This document shows positions 19,629 to 26,700 of a stretch of DNA of 64,000 bases, piece after piece (position 1 is the first letter of the stretch; each line of letters starts with the position of its first letter). The position numbers and the translations under genes were made by a program. The DNA comes from Pyrinomonas methylaliphatogenes (GTDB taxonomy: Bacteria; Acidobacteriota; Blastocatellia; Pyrinomonadales; Pyrinomonadaceae). The notes under the pieces were generated by a model, which was not told where the DNA came from, did not search any database, and saw only the letters and a program-made list of their open reading frames with translations. The DNA is taken from contig NZ_CBXV010000008.1 of the NCBI RefSeq assembly GCF_000820845.2, forward strand, positions 914,705-978,704. Reading direction: 5' to 3'.

Positions 19629-20567
19629 ATGGATAGAAGGATTGAACAAGCGACAGATGCGCTGATCGAGTCTTATACGGGCGGCGGGATAAAGATCCAT
19701 CACCTGGACCGACAACCGCTCCCTTCGCATGAAGCGATCATCCGCATGATCGATGTCATGCACGAGCTCGTCTTCCCGGGCTACGCTGGCGCGCAAGGGC
19801 TAGCCGGTGGAAGTTTACGCCGCCACGTCGAAGCGCGCATCATGTGGCTCTACGAAGCGCTGACCGAACAGATCAGCCGCGCCATCAATCACGGGCAGAA
19901 GATCGGCGCGCACTGCGAAGTGACCGAACGCGAAGCCGCTGATTGCGCCGCAGAATTCTTGGCTCAGCTTCCGCGCGTGCGCGAAGTGCTCGCGACCGAT
20001 GTGCAGGCGGCATATGACGGCGATCCGGCGGCGACCTGCCTTGACGAGATCATCTTCAGTTATCCGGGCGTCTATGCGGTAATGGTCTACCGATTGGCGC
20101 ACGAACTCTACAAGCTGCGCGTGCCGCTCATCCCGCGCATCATGACCGAACACGCGCACCATCGCACCGGCATAGACATCCATCCGGGAACGAGGATCGG
20201 TTCGCGCTTCTTCATCGACCACGGCACGGGCGTGGTCATCGGCGGCACGGCGATCATCGGCAACAACGTCAAGCTCTATCAAGGCGTGACGCTCGGCGCC
20301 TTCTCCTTCGATAAAGACGCCAACGGACAATTGATCCGCAACACGAAACGCCATCCGACCATCGAAGACGATGTGGTGATCTACGCGGGAGCGACGATCT
20401 TGGGCGGCGACACGGTGATCGGACGCGGCAGCGTCATCGGCGGCAATGTCTGGTTGACCCATTCTGTGCCGCCGGGAACGCGCGTTCTGCAAGAAGCGCC
20501 GAAGCTGCGCATCATCACGCCGGAAGGGACGAAGGAAGAGGAGATCGAATCGGTGGCGAAGAAGTAA
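19629..20567 (+). CDS. cysE: Serine O-acetyltransferase (EpsC/CysE type)
   Basis: 312 residues. It makes O-acetylserine from serine and acetyl-CoA, the entry step of cysteine synthesis. A helical N-terminal domain (to about residue 175) precedes the left-handed hexapeptide-repeat domain with GIDIHPGTRIGSRFFIDHGTG (active-site His and Asp), GVTLGAFSFDKDANGQ and ATILGGDTVIGRGSVIGGN. The long N-terminal domain and FDKDANGQ insert match the EpsC subfamily. Its last codons are duplicated 68 bp downstream (see repeat). Confidence 0.94.
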   Translation: MDRRIEQATDALIESYTGGGIKIHHLDRQPLPSHEAIIRMIDVMHELVFPGYAGAQGLAGGSLRRHVEARIMWLYEALTEQISRAINHGQKIGAHCEVTEREAADCAAEFLAQLPRVREVLATDVQAAYDGDPAATCLDEIIFSYPGVYAVMVYRLAHELYKLRVPLIPRIMTEHAHHRTGIDIHPGTRIGSRFFIDHGTGVVIGGTAIIGNNVKLYQGVTLGAFSFDKDANGQLIRNTKRHPTIEDDVVIYAGATILGGDTVIGRGSVIGGNVWLTHSVPPGTRVLQEAPKLRIITPEGTKEEEIESVAKK

Positions 20568-20633
20568 GAGACCCTGCATCACGTCTTCAGAGTTTCGCAT
20601 AGAACGCCCCGATCGAATCGGTGGCGAAGAAGT
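20543..20633 (+). repeat. 23-bp direct repeat: end of cysE and its downstream copy
   Basis: The 23 bp at 20543-20565 inside the 3' end of cysE (starting GATCGAATCGGTGGC) recur exactly at 20611-20633 in the intergenic region before the hydrogenase island. The distance is 68 bp. Confidence 0.85.
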
Positions 20634-20643
20634 TAAGATGCGC

Positions 20644-20680
20644 GATCGTCACACTCCTCTGAGGTGGCGGACTAACGATC
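20644..20680 (+). promoter_or_regulatory. Imperfect palindrome upstream of hhyS1
   Basis: GATCGT (20644-20649) and ACGATC (20675-20680) enclose a nested CCTC/GAGG hairpin. The element ends 16 nt before the first hydrogenase gene. It may be an operator or an RNA hairpin; no promoter boxes are clear nearby. Confidence 0.35.
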
Positions 20681-20696
20681 AGCTAAAAACCGCACA

Positions 20697-21722
20697 ATGG
20701 CCGAAAGCGCTGATGAGATCGTCGTGCTTTGGATCACCGCCGGGCTTGGGTGCGATGGCGAGACCATCGCGCTGACCGGCGCGACGCAGCCGAGCCTCGA
20801 AGAGTTGATTCTGGGCGGGCTGCCAGGCATCCCGCGCCTCGTCCTGCACAACCCGCTTCTCGCCTACGAAGTGGGCGAAGAGTTCCTCGCGCCTTTCCAT
20901 CGCGCCGCGCGCGGCGAAATAGACCGGTTCATCCTCGTCATCGAAGGCTCCATCCCGGACGAGACGAACAAGCCGGAAGGTTACTGGGCCGCTTTCGGCG
21001 TGGACCAGCAAACCGGGCAACCGATCACCACGTGCGAATGGATCGACCGGCTGGCACCAAAAGCATGGGCCGTGGTCGCGGTCGGCACGTGCGCCGCCTA
21101 CGGCGGCATCCATGCGATGGAAGGCAATCCAACGGGCTGCATGGGATTAGCTGATTATCTCGGGTGGGATTGGCGCTCGCGCGCCGGCATCCCGATCGTC
21201 AACGTGCCCGGATGCCCGACCTTGCCCGATAACCTGACCGAGACGCTCCTTTATCTGTTGCGCCAAGCGGCGGGGCTGGCGCCGATGATCCCGCTCGACG
21301 ATCAACTGCGCCCGACGTGGCTCTTCGAGCAAACGGCGCACGAAGGATGCAATCGCGGCGGATACTACGAACAGGCGGAGTTCGGCGAAGAGTACGGCTC
21401 GCCTAAATGCATCGTCAAACTGGGTTGCTGGGGGCCGGTGGTCCAGTGCAATGTCGGCCGGCGAAGTTGGCTGGGCGGCGTTGGCGGTTGCGCCAACGTC
21501 GGCGGCATCTGCATCGGCTGCACGATGCCGAGCTTTCCTGACAAGTTCATGCCGTTCATGAATCAACCGCCCGGTTCGTTGCTTTCGTCGCACGCGGTAG
21601 CGACGTATGGCCGGGCCGTGCACGCGCTGCGGCGTTTCACGCAGGCTTCGCTCAACAAGGAACCTAGCTGGCGACAGAAAAAGCCAGTTCAAGCGGCTGG
21701 ATCGGATTCGAGAAATCGCTGA
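20697..21722 (+). CDS. [NiFe]-hydrogenase small subunit, group 1h type, first copy (no adjacent large subunit)
   Basis: 341 residues. It has the iron-sulfur architecture of high-affinity hydrogenase small subunits. The N-terminal ligand region is GLGCDGE (Cys19 to Glu22), then come GTCAAYGG, NVPGCP, HEGC, KCIVKLGCWGP, and the pair CANVGGICIGC. No Tat signal is present, as in group 1h enzymes. In the second copy the residue three after the first Cys is Asp, which replaces Cys as a proximal-cluster ligand in this group; here it is Glu. The gene is followed after 9 nt by a histidine kinase, not by a large subunit. It could be an alternative electron-transfer subunit for the downstream large subunit or part of a signalling complex; both are inference. 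Confidence 0.9.
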   Translation: MAESADEIVVLWITAGLGCDGETIALTGATQPSLEELILGGLPGIPRLVLHNPLLAYEVGEEFLAPFHRAARGEIDRFILVIEGSIPDETNKPEGYWAAFGVDQQTGQPITTCEWIDRLAPKAWAVVAVGTCAAYGGIHAMEGNPTGCMGLADYLGWDWRSRAGIPIVNVPGCPTLPDNLTETLLYLLRQAAGLAPMIPLDDQLRPTWLFEQTAHEGCNRGGYYEQAEFGEEYGSPKCIVKLGCWGPVVQCNVGRRSWLGGVGGCANVGGICIGCTMPSFPDKFMPFMNQPPGSLLSSHAVATYGRAVHALRRFTQASLNKEPSWRQKKPVQAAGSDSRNR

Positions 21723-21731
21723 CCGACGGAA

Positions 21732-23546
21732 ATGAACCGCATGGAAGTGGATCAATCGTGGGGGCAGAAGGCGGAGGATGCGCTCGGGTTGGCGAGCGCA
21801 TCGGAGGCCGAAAAGCTCCTCGTCATGCTCGCGGCCACCTTCTTCCCGTTCTGTTCGGATTCGGCGAACGATATTCAGTGCGCGGCAGAGATGCCTGATA
21901 CGACGACGCTCTACCGCACGCTCGTCGAGCAGATCCCGGCCATCCTCTTCACCGCATCGCTCGAAGGTGGGATCAGTGAAGCTTACGTCAGCCCGCAGAT
22001 CGAACAACTGCTCGGCTTCACGCAAGAAGAATGGTTGAACGATCCAGTGCGTTGGTATCAGCAGATCCACTCGGATGACAAAGCCCGCTGGAGCATGGAC
22101 GCGGCGCAGATGCTGCTCACGGGAGAGCCGCTGCGCGCCGATTACCGCGTGATCGCGCGCGATGGGCGCGTCGTCTGGTTCCATTGCGAGGTCAAGATGG
22201 TGCGCCGCACAGATGGGCGTCCGTGGTTCATTCACGGAGCGGCGTTCGACATTACGGAACTGAAACGGGCCGAAGAAGCTTTGCGCCGCGCAGCGGACGA
22301 ACTTGAAGCGCGAGTCGAAGAGCGCACGGCAGAGCTTGCGCGCGTCAACGCGCAGTTGCGTTCGGAGATCGCCGAGCGCAAGCGCATCGAGGAAGAACTT
22401 CGCCGCGCGCGCGACGAACTCGAAATCCACGTCGAGCAGCGCACCGTTGAACTGGTCAAAGCGAACGAGGCGCTGCTGCGCGAAATCGGCGAACGTCGCC
22501 GCACCGAAGACGCGCTGCGCAAAAGCGAAGGGACCTTGCGCGCGTTGTTCGATTGCGCTCCCGATGCGATCATCGTCATAGATCAACGAGGGTACATCCT
22601 CCAACTGAACGCGCAAGCTGAGAAGATTTTTCAGTATGGGCGCGATGAGATGCAGAATCAATCGATCGAAGTGCTGCTCCCGGAAGTAGACTGGACCAGT
22701 TGGTGCGATCGCGCATTTCACCTTGGCGAATTTGAGTCATGCGGTCAGCGCAAAGATGGGGGGTTGTTCCCCGTCGATGTCCGCTTGAGTCCGACGGAGA
22801 CGAAAGAAGGGCGCTTGGTGATCGCCGTCATTCGCGACATCACAACGCGCAAACAGTCCGAACGCGAACTGCGCGAGTACGCCTCGCGCTTGAAAACGCT
22901 CTCTCGCCGGTTAATGGAAGTGCAGGAGGTCGAGCGCCGGCGCATCGCGCGCGAGCTTCACGACGAAATAGGGCAGACGCTGACCGGCCTGAAGCTGACT
23001 TTGGAGATGGGAGCGCGACTGCCGCGCGAAAAACCTCAAGAAGTATTCGGTCAAGCGCTGGAGATGGTCAACGGACTGATGGCGACGACGCGCAAAATCT
23101 CTTTGGATCTGCGTCCGGGCGTGCTCGACGACCTAGGACTTCTTCCCGCCCTGATCTGGCAGATCGAACACTACACGGCGCAGACGCGCGTGCGCGTCGA
23201 GTTCAAGCATCACGGGCTCGAGGGTCGCCGTCTCCCGCCAGAGGTCGAAACGGCGGCCTACCGCATCGTTCAAGAGGCTTTGACCAACATCGCGCGCCAT
23301 GCGCAAGTGGATGAAGCTGTGGTGCAAGTTTTGGCCGACGATCAGACGATCTTGATCAACGTCGAAGATCGCGGCGTAGGTTTCGATCCTGAAGTCGTCT
23401 TTGCGACGAACGAGACGAGCGGGCTGGCCGGCATGCGCGAACGCGCCGTGTTGCTCGGCGGAAAACTGACGGTCGAATCACGGCCCGGCGGCGGCGCTCG
23501 GTTGACGGCGATTTTGAAGACCGGAAGGAACGAGGTCGCCAGCTAA
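21732..23546 (+). CDS. PAS-domain sensor histidine kinase (HisKA_3, NarX/DegS-type)
   Basis: 604 residues, with no membrane segment, so probably cytoplasmic. A short N-terminal segment holds Cys at 41 and 50. A PAS domain follows (about 58-180, ending DITELKRAEEAL), then a long Arg/Glu-rich coiled coil (about 180-270). A second PAS domain (about 272-385) contains ALFDCAPDAIIVID. The HisKA_3 dimerisation helix carries the phosphoacceptor His410 in RRIARELHDEIGQTL. An HATPase domain shows AYRIVQEALTNIARHA, NVEDRGVGFD and GLAGMRERA. It starts 9 nt after hhyS1 and is followed by a LuxR/NarL-type regulator, its likely partner. The position inside the hydrogenase island suggests control of the hydrogenase genes by redox, oxygen or H2-linked signals; the signal is unknown. 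Confidence 0.93.
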   Translation: MNRMEVDQSWGQKAEDALGLASASEAEKLLVMLAATFFPFCSDSANDIQCAAEMPDTTTLYRTLVEQIPAILFTASLEGGISEAYVSPQIEQLLGFTQEEWLNDPVRWYQQIHSDDKARWSMDAAQMLLTGEPLRADYRVIARDGRVVWFHCEVKMVRRTDGRPWFIHGAAFDITELKRAEEALRRAADELEARVEERTAELARVNAQLRSEIAERKRIEEELRRARDELEIHVEQRTVELVKANEALLREIGERRRTEDALRKSEGTLRALFDCAPDAIIVIDQRGYILQLNAQAEKIFQYGRDEMQNQSIEVLLPEVDWTSWCDRAFHLGEFESCGQRKDGGLFPVDVRLSPTETKEGRLVIAVIRDITTRKQSERELREYASRLKTLSRRLMEVQEVERRRIARELHDEIGQTLTGLKLTLEMGARLPREKPQEVFGQALEMVNGLMATTRKISLDLRPGVLDDLGLLPALIWQIEHYTAQTRVRVEFKHHGLEGRRLPPEVETAAYRIVQEALTNIARHAQVDEAVVQVLADDQTILINVEDRGVGFDPEVVFATNETSGLAGMRERAVLLGGKLTVESRPGGGARLTAILKTGRNEVAS

Positions 23547-23589
23547 ATTGAATCGAAAGCGTTCGGCAGTTTGAGAAGGTTCGTCGGCG

Positions 23590-24240
23590 ATGGTCACGAT
23601 CGTACTGGCAGATGATCATCACATCGTCCGTCAAGGGGTCCGCGCGTTGCTCGAAGCCGAACCGGACTTCGAAGTCGTCGCGGAAACGGGCGATGGGTTG
23701 GAAACGCTTCAAACCCTCGAGCGGTTGAAGCCCAACGTGCTCGTGCTCGATCTGATGATGCCGGGGCTCAACGGGCTCGAGGTCGTGCGCCGCGCGAGCA
23801 GATTGTCGCCGCACACGCGCACGGTGATCCTTTCGATGTATGCCGATGAAGCTTACGTGCTCGAAGCATTGAGAAACGGCGCCGCCGGGTACGTGCTCAA
23901 GGATTCGAGCGCGACCGATCTGGTGAAGGCCATCCGCGAAGCGGCCGCTGGGCGGCGCTACTTGAGCCCGCCGCTCTCCGATCGCGCAATCGAAGCTTAT
24001 CGCGAGAAGGCTGCCGCCACGGCCGTCGATCGGTACGAGACGTTGACCGCGCGCGAACGCGAAGTGCTCCACTTGGCGGCGGAAGGTTACACCAACGCCG
24101 AAATAGCCGCGCGTTTAGGCATCAGCCAGCGCACGGCTGAAACGCACCGCGCGCACCTCATGCACAAGTTGGGGTTGCACACGCAAGCCGACTTGATCCG
24201 CTACGCGCTGCGGCGCGGCATCATCCCGATGGAAGACTGA
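23590..24240 (+). CDS. NarL/LuxR-family response regulator
   Basis: 216 residues. The receiver domain has the acidic pair Asp8/Asp9, phosphoacceptor Asp54 in VLVLDLMMPG, the SMYADEAYV switch region and Lys104 in AGYVLKDSS. The C-terminal LuxR helix-turn-helix (about 148-210) has LTAREREVLHLAAEGYTNAEIAARLGIS and RTAETHRAHLM. It is a DNA-binding output protein paired with the kinase 43 nt upstream. A tandem AAATACGT motif before hhyS2 is one possible target. Confidence 0.95.
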   Translation: MVTIVLADDHHIVRQGVRALLEAEPDFEVVAETGDGLETLQTLERLKPNVLVLDLMMPGLNGLEVVRRASRLSPHTRTVILSMYADEAYVLEALRNGAAGYVLKDSSATDLVKAIREAAAGRRYLSPPLSDRAIEAYREKAAATAVDRYETLTAREREVLHLAAEGYTNAEIAARLGISQRTAETHRAHLMHKLGLHTQADLIRYALRRGIIPMED

Positions 24241-24440
24241 CCGGCAAGTGTGGGCGGAAGATCGCCCGGGCCAACCACAAGGTGGGATGTCTCTTCGCAA
24301 TCTAGCACCGGAGCATCTGCGTGCGGTTCAAACTGTCCTCATCGAAACGGATCTCACTTCCCTTGATCCCTAAGACGATGAGAAAGCATCGTTGATCGTC
24401 GGCGCGCCCTTTTCCGTGAAAGTTCCCCTCGGAAACTGGC

Positions 24441-24469
24441 TTGAGGGCGAGGGCGGCGGAGTTTAAAAT
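24441..24469 (+). promoter_or_regulatory. Candidate promoter directly before the membrane-protein gene
   Basis: TTGAGG (24441-24446), a 17-nt spacer and TAAAAT (24464-24469). Transcription would begin at about 24476, only one or two bases before the ATG at 24478, so the transcript may be leaderless. Confidence 0.4.
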
Positions 24470-24477
24470 CGGGCGGG

Positions 24478-25389
24478 ATGGAAGAGTCCGAAGCCGTCGT
24501 GCGATCCAAATTCATCGGCCCACTGTCAAAGGGCCTGCGCGCCACGGCGTCGCTCTACGATGGGATTGAAAGTTCGTTCGAGGATGCGCGCACGCAACGA
24601 AGCTTCGCCGTCTTTCTCGTCTTCATCTTCGCGTTCTCTCTCGTCTTGATCGAAAGCAACAGACAAGGACTGCTGCCTGAAGAACTGCGAGGGCGCATCT
24701 CCACCAATCATTTCGGAGCAGTGGCACTGGCCTTCACTTTGCTGTTGATCTTCGAAGTGTTGTCACTCGTCTTCGCTTTGGCCCGTTCAGTGGCCGATTC
24801 GATAGGCAAGCAGTTCGAGCTTCTCTCGTTGGTGCTTTTGCGCAAAGCTTTCTTCGAGGTGTCACATTTCGGCGAGCCCGTCGATTGGAAGACCGCTGCG
24901 CCCGCCGTGCCGGTCGTCATCGCCGACATGGCCGGCGCGCTGCTCATCTTCGCGGCGACGAGCTTCTACTACCGGTTGCAACGACATCGCCGGATCACCT
25001 CGGACGAAGCGGATCAAGCGGGGTTCGTCGCGGCGAAAAAAGCGGTGGCGCTGCTCCTGTTGGGCGCTTTCATTTTGCTCGGAGCGCGAGAGATGCTGCT
25101 CATCTGGTTGAGCGCTCCTGATCGCGGCGCGCAACGCTTCTTCGAGATCTTCTACACGGTGCTCATCTTCAGCGATGTGCTGTTGGTGCTCATCGCCTTG
25201 TGCTACAGTACGCGCTATCCGGTTGTCTTTCGCAACTCCGGGTTCGCGGCGGCAACCGTCATGATGAGACTGGCGCTGACCGCTCCGCGCTACATCAACG
25301 TGCTGCTCGGTTTGGGAGCGGTGCTCTTCTCCATCGCGCTGACGCTCGCCTACAACTCCTACATGGCCAAACTGGCCGAGCGACAGTGA
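24478..25389 (+). CDS. Multi-pass membrane protein of unknown function in the hydrogenase island
   Basis: 303 residues with about six to seven hydrophobic segments. They start at approximately residues 43 (FAVFLVFIFAFSLVLI), 80 (GAVALAFTLLLIFEVLSLVF), 145, 190 (AVALLLLGAFILLGA), 225 (FSDVLLVLIALC), 260 and 280. No family is recognised. Charged loops such as RHRRITSDEADQ lie between the helices. It lies between the two-component system and the hydrogenase structural genes. A membrane anchor, quinone-linked electron acceptor or ion-coupled partner for the cytosolic hydrogenase is possible, but there is no haem or iron-sulfur motif to support electron transfer. Confidence 0.75.
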   Translation: MEESEAVVRSKFIGPLSKGLRATASLYDGIESSFEDARTQRSFAVFLVFIFAFSLVLIESNRQGLLPEELRGRISTNHFGAVALAFTLLLIFEVLSLVFALARSVADSIGKQFELLSLVLLRKAFFEVSHFGEPVDWKTAAPAVPVVIADMAGALLIFAATSFYYRLQRHRRITSDEADQAGFVAAKKAVALLLLGAFILLGAREMLLIWLSAPDRGAQRFFEIFYTVLIFSDVLLVLIALCYSTRYPVVFRNSGFAAATVMMRLALTAPRYINVLLGLGAVLFSIALTLAYNSYMAKLAERQ

Positions 25390-25437
25390 ATCCCAACGGG
25401 TCTCTTTCCTGTGGTTCGCGGCGCGTCTCAGGCTGAA

Positions 25438-25468
25438 AAATACGTGCGACGCGCGCCGATAAATACGT
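25438..25468 (+). promoter_or_regulatory. Repeated AAATACGT motif upstream of hhyS2
   Basis: AAATACGT occurs at 25438-25445 and again at 25461-25468, 23 bp apart (about two helical turns), in the 229-bp gap before hhyS2. It could be a paired binding site, for example for the neighbouring NarL-type regulator; this is inference. Confidence 0.35.
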
Positions 25469-25536
25469 AGGTTTACGAATAGACACGGGCGCCGAAGCGC
25501 GAGAGAATCCGGCCCGTAACGAAAGCGCGATCCGGC

Positions 25537-25567
25537 GGGGTTTGGTTGCTTGCTGCAACAAATCCCC
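25537..25567 (+). promoter_or_regulatory. Hairpin in the leader of hhyS2
   Basis: Left arm 25537-25549 (GGGGTTTGGTTGC) pairs with right arm 25555-25567 (GCAACAAATCCCC) except for two mismatches, around a 5-nt loop. It ends 51 nt before the ATG. It has no U-tract, so it is more likely an mRNA stability or processing element than a terminator. Confidence 0.4.
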
Positions 25568-25618
25568 ATCCGCGCCTTTCGGCGCCGCATATTTCCAAGA
25601 CCGAGGAGACCAAGCGCA

Positions 25619-26683
25619 ATGGCAGCCGAAGAGATCCCCTACGGACGAAGAACGCAACATGCGCCCGCCGTCAAAGAAGTGCACATCGTCTGGATCACGG
25701 CCGGCTTGAGCTGCGATGGCGATTCCGTCGCTGTCACCGGCGCAAGCCAACCGAGCATCGAAGATGTGCTCCTCGGCGCGATCCCCGGGCTTCCCAAAGT
25801 CCACCTACACAATCCCGTGCTCGCCTACGAGGTCGGCGAGGATTTCATGCAGTACTACTACAAGGCCGAGCGCGGCGAACTCGATCCGTTCGTCCTCGTC
25901 GTCGAAGGCTCCATCCCCAACGAAGAGATCAAGCGTGAAGGCTACTGGGCAGCGCTCGGAACCGATCCGGCCACTGGGCAACCGATCACGACGAGCGAGT
26001 GGATCAGTCGGCTGGCGCCCAAGGCTTTCGCCGTCGTCGGCATCGGCACGTGCGCAACCTACGGCGGCATCCACGCGATGGCGGGCAACCCGACCGGCTG
26101 CATGGGGCTGGCCGACTATCTGGGCTGGAACTGGCGCTCGCGCGCCGGCATCCCGATCGTCAACGTGCCCGGCTGTCCGGTGCAACCGGATAACTTCATG
26201 GAGACGGTCCTTTACCTGCTCTATCAAGCGGCGGGGCTGGCGCCGATGATCCCGCTCGACGATCAACTGCGCCCAAAGTGGCTTTTCGGCAGCACGGTGC
26301 ATGAAGGCTGCGACCGCGCCGGCTACTACGAGCAAGGCGATTTCGCCAACGAGTACGGCTCGCCTAAATGCATCGTCAAACTGGGTTGCTGGGGGCCGGT
26401 CGTCAACTGCAATGTGCCGAAGCGCGGTTGGATGGCTGGCATCGGTGGCTGTCCCAACGTCGGCGGCATCTGCATCGGCTGCACGATGCCGGGCTTTCCT
26501 GACAAATTCATGCCGTTCATGGATGAACCGCCGGGAGCGCGCGCTTCGACTGGGGCTTCCGCCGTTTACGGCAGAGTGATCCGCAGCTTGCGCAGCATCA
26601 CCAACGCGACCGTCAACAAAGAACCGAAGTGGCGGCGACGCGGAACCGAGTTGACGACCGGTTACCGGCCAAGGACCTACTGA
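25619..26683 (+). CDS. hhyS: [NiFe]-hydrogenase small subunit, group 1h (high-affinity)
   Basis: 354 residues. Iron-sulfur subunit passing electrons from the Ni-Fe site of the adjacent large subunit. The N-terminal ligand region is GLSCDGDS with Cys32 and Asp35, the Cys-x-x-Asp arrangement known for oxygen-tolerant group 1h enzymes. Then come GTCATYGG, NVPGCP, HEGC, KCIVKLGCWGP and CPNVGGICIGC for the proximal, medial and distal clusters. No Tat signal. The start ATG 25619 has GAGGAG 10 nt upstream; an in-frame opening at 25550 lacks one. It is followed 17 nt later by hhyL. Closely similar to hhyS1 throughout the core, which points to gene duplication. Confidence 0.96.
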   Translation: MAAEEIPYGRRTQHAPAVKEVHIVWITAGLSCDGDSVAVTGASQPSIEDVLLGAIPGLPKVHLHNPVLAYEVGEDFMQYYYKAERGELDPFVLVVEGSIPNEEIKREGYWAALGTDPATGQPITTSEWISRLAPKAFAVVGIGTCATYGGIHAMAGNPTGCMGLADYLGWNWRSRAGIPIVNVPGCPVQPDNFMETVLYLLYQAAGLAPMIPLDDQLRPKWLFGSTVHEGCDRAGYYEQGDFANEYGSPKCIVKLGCWGPVVNCNVPKRGWMAGIGGCPNVGGICIGCTMPGFPDKFMPFMDEPPGARASTGASAVYGRVIRSLRSITNATVNKEPKWRRRGTELTTGYRPRTY

Positions 26684-26700
26684 AGAAAGGAGCCGCAACG

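Noticed and set aside
20697-21722. hhyS1 as a pseudogene
   Set aside because: The frame is intact from start to stop, and apart from the Asp-to-Glu change the cluster-ligand motifs of hhyS2 have counterparts in it, so decay is not indicated.
21147-22721. 524-codon minus-strand frame across hhyS1 and the kinase
   Set aside because: It is a mirror of two well-supported plus-strand genes; no ribosome-binding site or domain is visible.
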